Part shown: one piece after another, positions 13,209-22,113 of the stretch
How positions within the stretch are numbered: the first letter of the stretch is position 1
Layout of the letters: each line of letters starts with the position of its first letter
Source of the DNA: Nitrolancea sp040255925
Lineage (GTDB): Bacteria; Chloroflexota; Chloroflexia; Thermomicrobiales; Thermomicrobiaceae
Reading direction: 5' to 3'
Assembly: GCA_040255925.1 (NCBI GenBank)
Contig: JBDZVX010000032.1
Location: forward strand, 1 to 22,649
Length of the DNA: 22,649 nucleotides
Translations under genes and position numbers: made by a program
The notes under the pieces: model-generated
The model's database searches: none
What the model was told of the DNA's origin: nothing
What the model saw: only the letters and a program-made list of their open reading frames with translations

Positions 13209-14854
13209 TGCGGATCGCTCACGTCACGGCCACCTTCCCGCCCTACTACGGCGGCACCGGCAACGTCTGCTATCACAACGCCCGAGTGCTGGCCACGCGC
13301 GGCCATGACGTACACGTCTTCACAGCCGACTGGCCGGGCTCGCCCGATGATCCGCCCGGCGTGACCGTCCATCGGCTCAAGCCGGTCGTGCGGGTCGGCA
13401 ACGCTCCCGTCCTACCGCAACTCCTGCGGCTCGGGAATTTCGATCTGGTCCATTTGCACTACCCGTTCTATTCCGGTGCCGAATTCGTGGCGCTTTCCGG
13501 GGCGCCCTACGTCGTGACGTACCACCAGGATGTCCAGCTCGCTGGTTGGCTCGGTAGGGCTACGTCGCTCCACGGACGAACCATCGGCAAACTGCTGTTG
13601 AAGCGCGCGGCGCGATTGTGCCCCACAAGCATTGACTATTTGCATCACTCGGCAATCGCCGATCTCGCGCCCAGTCTCGGCAACCGGGTTGTTGCGCTGC
13701 CCAATGGCGTCGACCTGGAGCGCTTCAATCCGGGACCATTGGATCTCGATACGCGGCGCCGGTGGGGCTTCCCCGACGATGCCGTGATTGTCCTCCTCGT
13801 CGGCGGAATGGATCGCGCCCATTACTTCAAGGGTGTCCCAACCTTGCTTCAGGCATTGACCCAGGTTCCGGGCGTGTCGGCCATCTTGGTTGGCGATGGG
13901 GACCTTCGCCCGCGGTTCGAGCGGCAGGCCCAAGCGCTTGGTCTCTCCAACCGGGTCCGGTTCACGGGCCGCGTCGGAACGGATGAGCTTCCCCGCCTTT
14001 ACCGGGCAGCGGACGTCCTGGCCTTGCCGAGCCAGACACCTGGTGAAGCCTTCGGGATGGTGCTGCTGGAAGCGATGGCATCCGGGCGGCCCGTGATCGC
14101 GACCGATCTGCCGGGTGTCCGGAGTGTCGTCGCGCACGGGAGTGACGGGTTCCTGGCGCGGCCGGGAAACGCGCGGGATCTGGCTGAGATGATCGCAGCG
14201 GTCGCCGGTATGACGGTCGAGGAGCGCATGGCCCTGGGAGCCGCCGGCCGGGCGAAAGTCGAGGCGCACTATGACTGGGAGCGGATCGGGGATCGCCTGG
14301 AGGCGATCTATGCGGCGGCGCTTGGCGAGAAAGCGTTGCCGGTTGACCTCCGTGCCGCGCTGGAGCTGATCGCGGTCCGGTGTGGCGGGCTGCATGGCTC
14401 GATCCGGGCGCGGGTGATCGGCAAGCAACGGCTTGTCGCGGAGCTGGGAGGCTATGCGCCGGTCGGGGATGATCCGAATCAATTGATCGCGCTCGGCGCC
14501 GGTGCCCGGGATCTCCGAGCGGTGATCTCAGTGGCCCGGCCGGAACGGGTCCTTACCCTGGTGGAAGGACCGCTCGGCGGACTGGTACGCCCGGCACGAG
14601 TCAGCTCGGCGGCGCTTCCGGTTGATCTTCCAAACGAGACCTGGCAGGGGCTGGGGTACGTAAAGGTGATGTCCCGGGGTGTTCAGGGGCTTGGCTCGAT
14701 CGGCTGGGCGGCCGGTGAGCGACTGCTGAAGCGATTGAATCGTCCGGACCTCGCCGACCGCTGCCGGGCCGCGATGCTCAGGACGCTGCCCACCTCTCAT
14801 GTTCCGGGATCTCCAGCTACGATCGAAATTCACGAGTACCGGAGGGTCGCGTGA
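13208..14854 (+). CDS. Family 4 glycosyltransferase with a ~170-aa unassigned C-terminal extension
   Basis: The 548-aa product starts at the ATG overlapping the previous stop codon. Residues 1-375 are a GT-B GT4 enzyme: N-terminal HVTATFPPYYGGTGNVCYHN, then LPNGVDLERFNPG, HYFKGVPTLLQAL, RVRFTGRV and the E-X7-E motif in GEAFGMVLLEAMASGRPVIA. The frame extends upstream to 12623, but that part is a shadow of the preceding gene. From about residue 380 to 548 comes an extension (AALELIAVRCGGLHGSIRAR through VKVMSRGVQGLGSIGWAAGE to IEIHEYRRVA) that I do not recognise. It may be a fused second domain. The end overlaps the next gene by GTGA. Confidence 0.88.
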   Translation: MRIAHVTATFPPYYGGTGNVCYHNARVLATRGHDVHVFTADWPGSPDDPPGVTVHRLKPVVRVGNAPVLPQLLRLGNFDLVHLHYPFYSGAEFVALSGAPYVVTYHQDVQLAGWLGRATSLHGRTIGKLLLKRAARLCPTSIDYLHHSAIADLAPSLGNRVVALPNGVDLERFNPGPLDLDTRRRWGFPDDAVIVLLVGGMDRAHYFKGVPTLLQALTQVPGVSAILVGDGDLRPRFERQAQALGLSNRVRFTGRVGTDELPRLYRAADVLALPSQTPGEAFGMVLLEAMASGRPVIATDLPGVRSVVAHGSDGFLARPGNARDLAEMIAAVAGMTVEERMALGAAGRAKVEAHYDWERIGDRLEAIYAAALGEKALPVDLRAALELIAVRCGGLHGSIRARVIGKQRLVAELGGYAPVGDDPNQLIALGAGARDLRAVISVARPERVLTLVEGPLGGLVRPARVSSAALPVDLPNETWQGLGYVKVMSRGVQGLGSIGWAAGERLLKRLNRPDLADRCRAAMLRTLPTSHVPGSPATIEIHEYRRVA

Positions 14855-16068
14855 ACGGGGGCACCCAGGCCAGGATCGCGGACGCGCTCCTCGGGCTCGA
14901 CCGCTGGCTGGAAACCACACGGGTCGATTGGCCGGGGCCAGGCTACGGGGGGCCGGTCGTGCACTGGTGGAACCACTGCCGGGCCTATACCGGTACCGGG
15001 CTCGATTGGCGCTACGAGGGGATCGTCGCCGGCTATCTCTCCCTCTGGCGGAAATCCGGCGACCAGGCCTGGCTCGATAAGGCGATCCGTGCCGGCCGGG
15101 ATCTGCTGGAGGGCCAGCTCCCGGACGGTCACTTCGTGAATTCCCGGTTTGAGCTGAACCCGGGCGCTGGCGGCACGCCGCACGAGGCGGCGGCCGATAT
15201 CGCGCTGTTGCTGCTGGCGCGGGAACTTGAGGCAGCCGATCCGGAGTTGAGCGCTTCCTTCTTAAAGGCGGCGGAAAGGAACCTGGAGTCGTACTGGTTC
15301 GGCCGGCTCTGGCATGCGCCGAGTGCCACGCTCTGGGATAGCTCCAGCGTACCGAGCTTCGTGCCGAATAAGGCCGCGACCTTTCTCGAAGCCGTCCTGT
15401 TGCTGGCTACCCGCACCGGTAGGAGTGACCTCATCGGGCGATACGTAGTGCCGACCGGCGAACACATTCTGGCGATGCAGGTGCGATCGTCCGGAACGGT
15501 GCTCAATGGGGCGATTGCTCAGAACCGCTTCGGCGATCGGATCGTCCCGGCCTATTTCCCCCTCTACATCGCCCGCTGTATCCCGCCATTGCTGCGATTG
15601 TTCGAAGCAACGGACGATCCGCGATTCCGTGACGGCGCGCTGGCAGCCGCATGGTTCCTGGTGCGGGTCCGCGAGCCGGATGGCGGCTTTCCGCAGGTTC
15701 TCTACGGAAACGGGAAGCGGAACCGTCATCCGCGCTGGATCGCTGGCGCGGGGGACCTTGTGCGGGCCTTGCGTGAAGTCAATGGGTACGGAGCGGAGAC
15801 AGAGATCGATTCGACCGTCCGCTGGATGCTCCGGGGTGTTCGGCCCGATGGGCGCATCGCGGCGGCCGAGGGGTTTGGGCGGATCATGCCGCTGATTTCC
15901 CGCCGCGATCGGTTTGCCGATGAGCTTGGCGTCGCGGGTTGGTGCGACAAGGCGTTTCGGGTGCTGGCGCTGATTTTGGAGCTGAGTCCTATTCCGGCGT
16001 CGAAAGAGGCAAGGACACGACGATCGGTGACGCGCGCAGCGATGACAGCGAACAGCGGATCTCGATGA
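14851..16068 (+). CDS. Alpha/alpha-toroid protein (six-hairpin glycosidase-like), glycan-associated
   Basis: The GTG start at 14851 has GGAGGG upstream and overlaps the GT4 stop. The 405-aa product is made of repeated helical hairpins with glycine- and aspartate-bearing turns: EGQLPDGHFVNSRF (about 90), REPDGGFPQVLYGNG (about 274) and RPDGRIAAAEGF (about 333). Aromatic residues line these turns (HWWNHCRAY, SLWRK, WRYEG). The pattern fits an (alpha/alpha)6 barrel as in six-hairpin glycosidases, polysaccharide lyases and terpenoid cyclases. No signal peptide is visible, so it should be cytoplasmic. Its position between a GT4 gene and the UDP-sugar dehydrogenase points to glycan trimming or modification. 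The catalytic activity is unassigned. Confidence 0.65.
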   Translation: MNGGTQARIADALLGLDRWLETTRVDWPGPGYGGPVVHWWNHCRAYTGTGLDWRYEGIVAGYLSLWRKSGDQAWLDKAIRAGRDLLEGQLPDGHFVNSRFELNPGAGGTPHEAAADIALLLLARELEAADPELSASFLKAAERNLESYWFGRLWHAPSATLWDSSSVPSFVPNKAATFLEAVLLLATRTGRSDLIGRYVVPTGEHILAMQVRSSGTVLNGAIAQNRFGDRIVPAYFPLYIARCIPPLLRLFEATDDPRFRDGALAAAWFLVRVREPDGGFPQVLYGNGKRNRHPRWIAGAGDLVRALREVNGYGAETEIDSTVRWMLRGVRPDGRIAAAEGFGRIMPLISRRDRFADELGVAGWCDKAFRVLALILELSPIPASKEARTRRSVTRAAMTANSGSR

Positions 16069-17378
16069 TGGAGAGCGTTGTGGAAAGCATACATCGATAC
16101 CCAGAGCAAAAGATCGTGGTCGTGGGACTTGGATACGTGGGATTGCCGCTGGCCGTAGCCTTCGCCGAGGCTGGCGCGTCAGTTATCGGCCTGGATGTGG
16201 TACCTGAACGGGCAGCCATGCTGAATGCGGGCGTGAGTTATATCGACGATATCCCACATCAGCGGCTCGCCGAGGTCGTTCGCAGCCGGCTTACTGCCAC
16301 GGTCGATCCGAGATGCCTCGCATCGGCCACGGATATCGTCATCTGTGTTCCGACCCCGCTGACCAAGCAGCGAACACCGGATCTGCGGGCCGTGGAAGGC
16401 GCGGCACGGACGGTGGCCGCTCACCTCCAGCCCGGCCAACTGGTGGTGCTTGAGAGCACCACCTATCCAGGAACCACGTCGGATCTGGTGAGCCCGATCC
16501 TCGAAACCAGCGGCTTGCGGGCCGGTATCGATTTCGCGCTCGCGTTTTCTCCGGAGCGAATCGACCCTGGAGCCACGGGGTCCAGTGGGTTCTCGCTGTG
16601 GAATACCCCCAAGATCGTTGGTGGGGTCACCGAAGCCTGCACGGCACGAGCGACCGCGCTGTACCGGCACGTCGTTCAACAGGTCGTGCCCGTTGGTTCG
16701 CCTCAGGTCGCCGAGATGGCCAAATTGTTCGAGAACATCTTCCGCAATGTCAATATCGCGCTCGTCAACGAGCTGTCCATGGTTTGCGACCGGATGGGCA
16801 TTGATATTTGGGAGGTGCTCGACGCCGCGGCTACCAAGCCGTTCGGCTTCATGCGCTTCAATCCGGGACCCGGCGTTGGGGGTCACTGCATTCCGGTGGA
16901 TCCCTTCTACCTCACGTGGAAAGCGCGCGAATACGGGCTTCATACCCGGTTCATCGAACTCGCCGGCGAGATTAACGAGAACATGCCGCGCTACGTTGTT
17001 GAACGAGTAGCTCGGGCGCTGAACACGCGGCGGAAGAGCCTCAATGGGTCACGAATCCTCGCGCTGGGGATCGCCTATAAGCCCAACATTTCGGACTTGC
17101 GTGAATCGCCGGGGGTCACGGTAATCGAGCATCTGATTCGCGAGGGCGCCGGCGTCCGCTATCACGATCCACATGTGCCGGAGGCAATGATCGCTGGGGT
17201 TCTGATGGACAGCGTGCGGCTCACCGAGGATGAGTTGGCAGCCGCCGACTGTGTCGTCATCCTCACTGATCACAATGCTGTGGATTACGACCTCGTAGCT
17301 CGACATGCCGGATTAGTCGTCGATACACGCAATCGCGTACATGCTTGCCCGTCGGGCGTGGCAGTGAGATCCGTATGA
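16065..17378 (+). CDS. UDP-sugar 6-dehydrogenase (WbpA/TviB-like nucleotide sugar dehydrogenase)
   Basis: This 437-aa enzyme starts at ATGATGA, overlapping the previous stop; the open frame further upstream is a shadow. It has the NAD-binding GLGYVG (21-26), ICVPTPLTK, VVLESTTYPGTT, AFSPERIDPG and KLFENIFRNVNIALVNEL blocks. The catalytic Cys275 sits in PGVGGHCIPVDPFY, and the C-terminal domain contains LALGIAYKPNISDLRESPG. It oxidises the C6 hydroxyl of a UDP-hexose, or more likely a UDP-N-acetylhexosamine, in two NAD-dependent steps to the uronic acid. The PTPLTK and PERIDPG words resemble the UDP-GlcNAc/ManNAc dehydrogenase group rather than plain UDP-glucose dehydrogenase, but the substrate is not proven. 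It implies an acidic sugar in the product glycan. Confidence 0.9.
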   Translation: MMESVVESIHRYPEQKIVVVGLGYVGLPLAVAFAEAGASVIGLDVVPERAAMLNAGVSYIDDIPHQRLAEVVRSRLTATVDPRCLASATDIVICVPTPLTKQRTPDLRAVEGAARTVAAHLQPGQLVVLESTTYPGTTSDLVSPILETSGLRAGIDFALAFSPERIDPGATGSSGFSLWNTPKIVGGVTEACTARATALYRHVVQQVVPVGSPQVAEMAKLFENIFRNVNIALVNELSMVCDRMGIDIWEVLDAAATKPFGFMRFNPGPGVGGHCIPVDPFYLTWKAREYGLHTRFIELAGEINENMPRYVVERVARALNTRRKSLNGSRILALGIAYKPNISDLRESPGVTVIEHLIREGAGVRYHDPHVPEAMIAGVLMDSVRLTEDELAAADCVVILTDHNAVDYDLVARHAGLVVDTRNRVHACPSGVAVRSV

Positions 17379-18418
17379 GCCAGGAGCTACAAACCGCACA
17401 ACAGTTCGCGGCCACGATCTCATTTCCAGCCGAGACCGACGAGCTTCCGGCTGTAAGCGTGCTCGTGCCTGCCTGGAACGAGGCGCCGCGTATCGGCGCG
17501 TGTATCGAGTCCCTGCTTGCCATCGATTGGCCCCGTTTGGAAATTCTGGTCTCGGCCGGAGGGAACGATGGGACGTACGAGGTCGCAAAGCGCTATGCGA
17601 GCGATCGCGTGCGCGTCATCGAGCAGCGGCCGGGTGAGGGAAAACAAGCAGCACTGCGAAGCCTCTTGACCCTGGCAATTGGTGATGTGGTGTATCTCTC
17701 CGACGGCGACTCAGTTATCCCAGCGCCTACGTTTCACGCGGTGCTTGAACCGATTGTCAAAGGTGAGGCAGAGGTCGTGACGGGCCCCTATCGGCCGTAT
17801 CAGCACGATGCCGCTGCTCCCTTCGTGTTCTATCAGTGGAGTATCGATCGGGCGGTGGAGCGCCGGCGGGAAATGCACAGTGAGGGGGTCTCGGGAGCAA
17901 ACGTCGCGTTAACCCGACGGGCTTTGGATGCGATCGATGGTTTCAATCACGAGGTAAAGACTGGGACCGATTACCACCTTGCGCGGCGGCTCAGAGCTGC
18001 GGGCTTCGCGATTCGCTATGTCGATTCCGCGGTCGAGACGGAATACGCAGGTAGCGCCAGGCCGCTCGTTCACCGTCGATCCCGCTGGTTGCGGAACATC
18101 GTGCTCCATGGCGTCGCGTTCGACGATTACCAAGCGATTTTTGCCACTGCGCGGACGGTTGCCGTTAGCGCCGGGTTTTTGCTCTGGCCTTTGGGTTGGC
18201 GTTGGACGCGCCTTCCAGGAGTACTCCTTTGGTTTACCGCCTTTAGCTACCTCCTGGCCGTTCGCATTCGATACGCTCGTCGATTATCCGCGGAGACAGG
18301 CTTGCCGGCTGGACCAGGATACCTGGCCCGATTGCCGTGGTACACACTGCTTGATGTCACCGCCAGCCTCTGGCCATTGCTCGACTTGGCATCCCGCGGC
18401 AGGAGGTGGCGATGGTGA
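17375..18418 (+). CDS. Family 2 glycosyltransferase, membrane-anchored, processive-type motifs
   Basis: The ATG at 17375 overlaps the dehydrogenase stop (ATGA). The 347-aa product has SVLVPAWNEAPRIGACIESL (about 36-55), the EILVSAGGNDGT block, LSDGDSVIP as the metal-binding motif, GANVALTRRALDAIDGFN, the TGTDYHLARRLRAAGF acidic motif, and RRSRW, which fits the (Q/R)XXRW signature of processive GT2 enzymes. The C-terminus holds hydrophobic segments (about 263-280 and 287-305, FLLWPLGWRWTRLPGVLLWF). It is likely an inner-membrane enzyme extending or adding a sugar to a lipid-linked glycan. Confidence 0.86.
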   Translation: MSQELQTAQQFAATISFPAETDELPAVSVLVPAWNEAPRIGACIESLLAIDWPRLEILVSAGGNDGTYEVAKRYASDRVRVIEQRPGEGKQAALRSLLTLAIGDVVYLSDGDSVIPAPTFHAVLEPIVKGEAEVVTGPYRPYQHDAAAPFVFYQWSIDRAVERRREMHSEGVSGANVALTRRALDAIDGFNHEVKTGTDYHLARRLRAAGFAIRYVDSAVETEYAGSARPLVHRRSRWLRNIVLHGVAFDDYQAIFATARTVAVSAGFLLWPLGWRWTRLPGVLLWFTAFSYLLAVRIRYARRLSAETGLPAGPGYLARLPWYTLLDVTASLWPLLDLASRGRRWRW

Positions 18419-19605
18419 ACCATCTCCGTGTCCAGTTGATCAACAAGTCGACCTCACCTCGGACCGGGATCGGGCGCTACGCGTATGAGCTTGAGCGTGG
18501 CTTGCGTGACCGAGGGATCAACCTGCGCCTGGCGCCGCTCCGGAGCCCGGCTCCGCCTCTTGTTTCGTTTGGCCGGCGGCTCGGCTATGACCCGGAGGCA
18601 TTCTTCCGATCGTACCCACTACGGGCTGACGTGCGTCCCGGCTACATTACGCACCTCACGACGCAGACGCTCGGAATTCTCCTCCTGCTCCAGCGATTGC
18701 CGCGGCCGGTCATCGTTACCGTCCATGACATCCTGCCCTATCTCCTCCGACACGACCCGGAGCTTCGCGTTTACCGCCACTACGCCGACCGGCTCATGGA
18801 CGTGCTCGCCATGCGCGGCCTGGCGCGTGCCGATCACCTGATCGCGGACTCCCACTTCACCAAGTTCACGATCGCCAGTTCCCTGAGCCTGCCGCCGGAG
18901 CGGGTCGATGTTACGCACTTGGGTGTCGACACGACCCGATTTCAGCCGACAGTAGTGCCGGACAGCTTCCGTGCCCGCTACAACTTGCCGGTCGACCACC
19001 GGTATGTCCTGTTTGTAGGTTCCGAGGACCCGCGCAAGAACCTACCGGTACTCCTGCGCGCCATGGCGCTCGCGCGGCGCGATCTGCCCGATCTGATCCT
19101 GCTCAAGGTTGGCGCGCCGGCCTTCACTGATCAGCGTGCTCGCCACGTGCAGTTGTGCTGGGATCTCGGCATCGCCGGCGCCGTCCGCTGGATCGAAGAG
19201 GTGCCCGAGGCAGATCTACCCCTTTTCTATAACGTCGCCGATGTCTTCGCCTTTCCCTCCCGGTATGAGGGGTTCGGCTTCCCGGTGCTGGAGGCGCTGG
19301 CCTGCGGCACGCCGGTCGTCGCCAGCCACGCGGGATCGGTCCCGGAGCTGGCCGGTGAGGCCGCGACCCTGCTCGACAATCCCCAGCCGGAAAACTTCGC
19401 CGGTGAGATTACGCGGGTGATCGCCGGTCAGCGGCCGGATCGGGACGCCCTCATGCGACAAGCGGCGCGTTTTCGCTGGGATTCGACGGTTCAATCGACC
19501 GTCCGGATCGCTCAGTCCGTTGGCGCTGCCAGACAAGGATGGCCGGTGCCTCGCCACGCGAGTGTGGAAGCCGAAGTGCCTGACGAGAACGGAGCGGCGC
19601 CGTGA
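18412..19605 (+). CDS. Family 4 glycosyltransferase (mannosyltransferase-like)
   Basis: The ATG at 18412 is preceded by AGGAGG with 5-nt spacing and overlaps the previous gene by 7 nt. The 397-aa GT-B enzyme has an N-terminal TGIGRYAYEL loop, TVHDILPYLLRHDP, ADSHFTK, VTHLGVD, YVLFVGSEDPRKNLPVLLRA, the VADVFAFPSRYEGFGFPVLE block with its E-X7-E, and ACGTPVVASHAGSVPELAGE. This is the WbaZ/MtfB-like subgroup that often adds mannose from GDP-mannose; donor identity is inferred only by resemblance. It is cytoplasmic, with no signal peptide. Its last codons overlap the next GTG start (GTGA). Confidence 0.88.
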   Translation: MVNHLRVQLINKSTSPRTGIGRYAYELERGLRDRGINLRLAPLRSPAPPLVSFGRRLGYDPEAFFRSYPLRADVRPGYITHLTTQTLGILLLLQRLPRPVIVTVHDILPYLLRHDPELRVYRHYADRLMDVLAMRGLARADHLIADSHFTKFTIASSLSLPPERVDVTHLGVDTTRFQPTVVPDSFRARYNLPVDHRYVLFVGSEDPRKNLPVLLRAMALARRDLPDLILLKVGAPAFTDQRARHVQLCWDLGIAGAVRWIEEVPEADLPLFYNVADVFAFPSRYEGFGFPVLEALACGTPVVASHAGSVPELAGEAATLLDNPQPENFAGEITRVIAGQRPDRDALMRQAARFRWDSTVQSTVRIAQSVGAARQGWPVPRHASVEAEVPDENGAAP

Positions 19606-20786
19606 AAATCGCCTTCATCGACTATGTCCTCGATCCGGCAAAGCCAGGCACCGGTGGATTGAGCGACGTGGTGTGGAACATGGGTCGTGAGCTGGCGAAG
19701 CTGGGCGACGAGGTGCATATCGTCGGGCCCTATACCGTCGAGCCGGAACCGGTTCCCGGCGTAACGGTCCACCGGTTCTCGCTTCCGCCGATCGGGTACC
19801 GCAACATCGTTGGGCACCTACTGATCGTCTTGAAGGCCTGGGGTGTGGCGCGAACGATCCCGAACCTAGATGTCATCCACGCGCCAGAGTACCTATCGAC
19901 CGGCTTGATTGCCCCGTTCAGTCGAATTCCGGTCGTGCTCACCACGCCAGGGAACATTTATGAGCGCATTGCCAACGGGAACCCATTTGATTGGTCCGCG
20001 ACGCAGGTCTTCAAATTGGCCGCGCGCTCCTCGGCCCGTTACTGCCGGTTGATTGACGCGATCAGCACGGATATGGCGTGGTGGTGGACCAGGACCGGTG
20101 CGGCGAAGGACCGGGTCACGGTCATTCCTCATGGCGTCGATACGCTCGTGTTCCGACGGATGCCGGACGCACGGCAGACGCTCGGGCTGCGTCCTGAAAC
20201 GAAGCTCATCCTCTATGTGGGCCGGTTGTCGTCGGAGAAGCGGATTGACGTGCTCCTCCACGCTGTATCACAGATCGCGGTAACTCATCGCCACGTGGAG
20301 CTCGCCATTATGGGTTGCGGTCCCCAACAACAGCAACTCGACGCGCTCGCGGCCAGCCTGGGAATTCGTGACCGGGTCACCTTTTATGGAAACGTGCCAC
20401 ACACCCAACTCCCCCTCTGGTACTCGGCGGCCGACGCCGTCGTCCTGCCATCGAAGAGCGAGGGGCTTCCGCGCGTCATGCTCGAAGCGATGGCGTGTGG
20501 CGCGGCATTCTTTGGCACCGAGATATCCGGGGTGATTGACCATATCCGGGATGGGGAGAACGGGTTTCTGGCGAAGCCCGGAGATCCGTCCATGCTTGCT
20601 CAGCAGCTTTCCCGCGTTCTGAGCGACGCCGAGCTGGGACGGCGGATCGGCGTGAACGCGGAGGGATATATTCGCGCGCATCTTAGCTGGCCAACCGTCG
20701 TTCGCGCGTTTCGAGCCGCGATTTCAGTTCCGCTGGGAGGCCATACCGGCTCGGATGCGTTCACAACCAAGGAAGAGGTGTACTGA
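19602..20786 (+). CDS. Family 4 glycosyltransferase (paralogue A)
   Basis: The GTG at 19602 overlaps the preceding TGA. The 394-aa product has the GT4 N-terminal FIDYVLDPAKPGTGGLSDVV, then VIHAPEYLSTG, VIPHGVDTLVFRR, LILYVGRLSSEKRIDVLLHA, RVTFYGNVPHTQLPLWYSAA and the E-X7-E motif in SEGLPRVMLEAMACG. The GGLSDVVW loop is shared with the next gene, marking the two as related copies. Donor and acceptor are unknown. A 103-bp gap follows, the longest within the glycan block. Confidence 0.88.
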   Translation: MKIAFIDYVLDPAKPGTGGLSDVVWNMGRELAKLGDEVHIVGPYTVEPEPVPGVTVHRFSLPPIGYRNIVGHLLIVLKAWGVARTIPNLDVIHAPEYLSTGLIAPFSRIPVVLTTPGNIYERIANGNPFDWSATQVFKLAARSSARYCRLIDAISTDMAWWWTRTGAAKDRVTVIPHGVDTLVFRRMPDARQTLGLRPETKLILYVGRLSSEKRIDVLLHAVSQIAVTHRHVELAIMGCGPQQQQLDALAASLGIRDRVTFYGNVPHTQLPLWYSAADAVVLPSKSEGLPRVMLEAMACGAAFFGTEISGVIDHIRDGENGFLAKPGDPSMLAQQLSRVLSDAELGRRIGVNAEGYIRAHLSWPTVVRAFRAAISVPLGGHTGSDAFTTKEEVY

Positions 20787-20889
20787 CACATGTGTGAATC
20801 CCCGCGTTTGATCTCACGTTCGATCTATTCATGAGCCAGAAATTCGATGACGAGCTATTTCGATTAACCGAGGATTGAGGCTGGAGCCG
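20787..20889. other. 103-bp gap inside the glycan operon
   Basis: This is the only sizeable spacer within the glycan block. It is AT-richer than its flanks and contains a CACATGTG palindrome at about 20787-20794 and a 14-codon ORF without support. An internal promoter is possible, but I see no convincing -35/-10 pair. Confidence 0.35.
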
Positions 20890-22113
20890 GTGAAGATCGT
20901 ATTGCTCGATACTGTGTGTGATCGGAACATGCCGGGAGTTGGTGGGCTTAGCGATATCGTCTGGTCGCTGGCCGAAGAACTCCACGAATCAGGGCATCAT
21001 GTGGAAATCATCGGGATTTACAATTTGGTTCACATAAAGAGGAATGCCGCCGTCCGAGCCACCGCGCTCATTCCCTCCAAACGACAGAACATCATTACTC
21101 ATGCCTGGACTGCTATCCGGGCCGTGCGAGCGGCAAAGAGCCGTCGGCCTGACATTATTCATTCAAGTGATGTGCTCACAGCTGCGGCTTCTTGTCTGTT
21201 TGGTATGGGGCAGCGGACAGTTTATCACGCTCACCAGAACTTCACGATGCACGCCCGGCGGTCGCCACGTCTACCGTGGTCCCCATCGATGTATGCCCTT
21301 TTACGCGTAGCATCCCTTATTGCTTGCCGCGGGTGTGCGCGGATGATCTCGTTCGGCCCGTCACTTGATCAGGACTGGATCCGCGTTGGTGTGGACCCGC
21401 AAAGGCTCGTTCATCTACCTAATGGCATCTCGCGCCAAGTGCCGGTAGCCAGATGTCCAGTCCCGGGCCGAGTTCTCTATGTTGGTCGACTGTCACCCGA
21501 AAAGGGAGGCGTCGAGGAAATGCTCTCTGCGTTGAATGTTCTCCCGTGCGAAATCCATCTCGTCATCGCGGGCGATGGTCCAATGAGAGATTCTACCGCC
21601 GCATTTGTAGAGCGTCTTGGACTCGGGCATCGTGTCTCTCTCGTTGGCCAACAATCACCAAAGGCGATCGCCGAATTATATGCGAGCGCGGAACTAGTGG
21701 TGCTACCGAGTCGAAATGAGATGATGCCGCGGGTGATGCTCGAGGCTTGGCGCGCAGGGGTGCCATTCGCCGGAACACGTGTGGGCGCTATTCCCGATTA
21801 CGTGAAGGATGGCATTAACGGCTATCTGATTCCCGATGTCTCCCCTGAAGCGATTGCGTCGACGGTCAAGCAAGCCATGGGTAATCCGACGGAGCGTACC
21901 CGTATCGCAGCGAAGGCGAGTGAAGAGTTGTCCTCTTTCGCCTGGTCGAACATCGCACGGCGATTAGTGAAAGACGTCTATGAGCCTATTCAAGATGGCG
22001 TGTCCAACTCGCGGGCGCGTGATGTTGGGGGCCGCGTTGCCGGTGAGATGAAGGCCGATAAGCAATTGAGGCCTTGTGGTGAAGGGACTGGACGCGATGA
22101 TTTCTCTTGCTGA
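20890..22113 (+). CDS. Family 4 glycosyltransferase (paralogue B)
   Basis: I chose the GTG at 20890 because the protein then begins (M)KIVLLDTVCD, in register with paralogue A, and GGCTGGAG lies just upstream; a TTG at 20875 is in frame. The 407-aa product has GGLSDIVWSL, HLPNGISRQV, VLYVGRLSPEKGGVEEML, RVSLVGQQSPKAIAELYASA and the E-X7-E motif in NEMMPRVMLEAWRAG. About the last 40 residues (SNSRARDVGGRVAGEMKADK onward) are polar and probably disordered. Its coding sequence is visibly less GC-rich than its neighbours: the 60 bp at 21001-21060 is 48 percent G+C against 57 percent at 13801-13860. That may indicate separate acquisition. It overlaps fcl by 17 nt. Confidence 0.87.
   Translation: MKIVLLDTVCDRNMPGVGGLSDIVWSLAEELHESGHHVEIIGIYNLVHIKRNAAVRATALIPSKRQNIITHAWTAIRAVRAAKSRRPDIIHSSDVLTAAASCLFGMGQRTVYHAHQNFTMHARRSPRLPWSPSMYALLRVASLIACRGCARMISFGPSLDQDWIRVGVDPQRLVHLPNGISRQVPVARCPVPGRVLYVGRLSPEKGGVEEMLSALNVLPCEIHLVIAGDGPMRDSTAAFVERLGLGHRVSLVGQQSPKAIAELYASAELVVLPSRNEMMPRVMLEAWRAGVPFAGTRVGAIPDYVKDGINGYLIPDVSPEAIASTVKQAMGNPTERTRIAAKASEELSSFAWSNIARRLVKDVYEPIQDGVSNSRARDVGGRVAGEMKADKQLRPCGEGTGRDDFSC

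Noticed and set aside
13412..14482. 356-aa minus-strand ORF
   Set aside because: It lies fully antisense to a GT4 gene with clear motifs. The protein is rich in Arg, Pro and Gln with no domain, as expected from the GC-rich shadow frame.
15939..16064. Upstream extension of the UDP-sugar dehydrogenase
   Set aside because: The NAD-binding domain starts properly about 15 residues after the ATG at 16065; the upstream part is out-of-frame sequence of the toroid gene.
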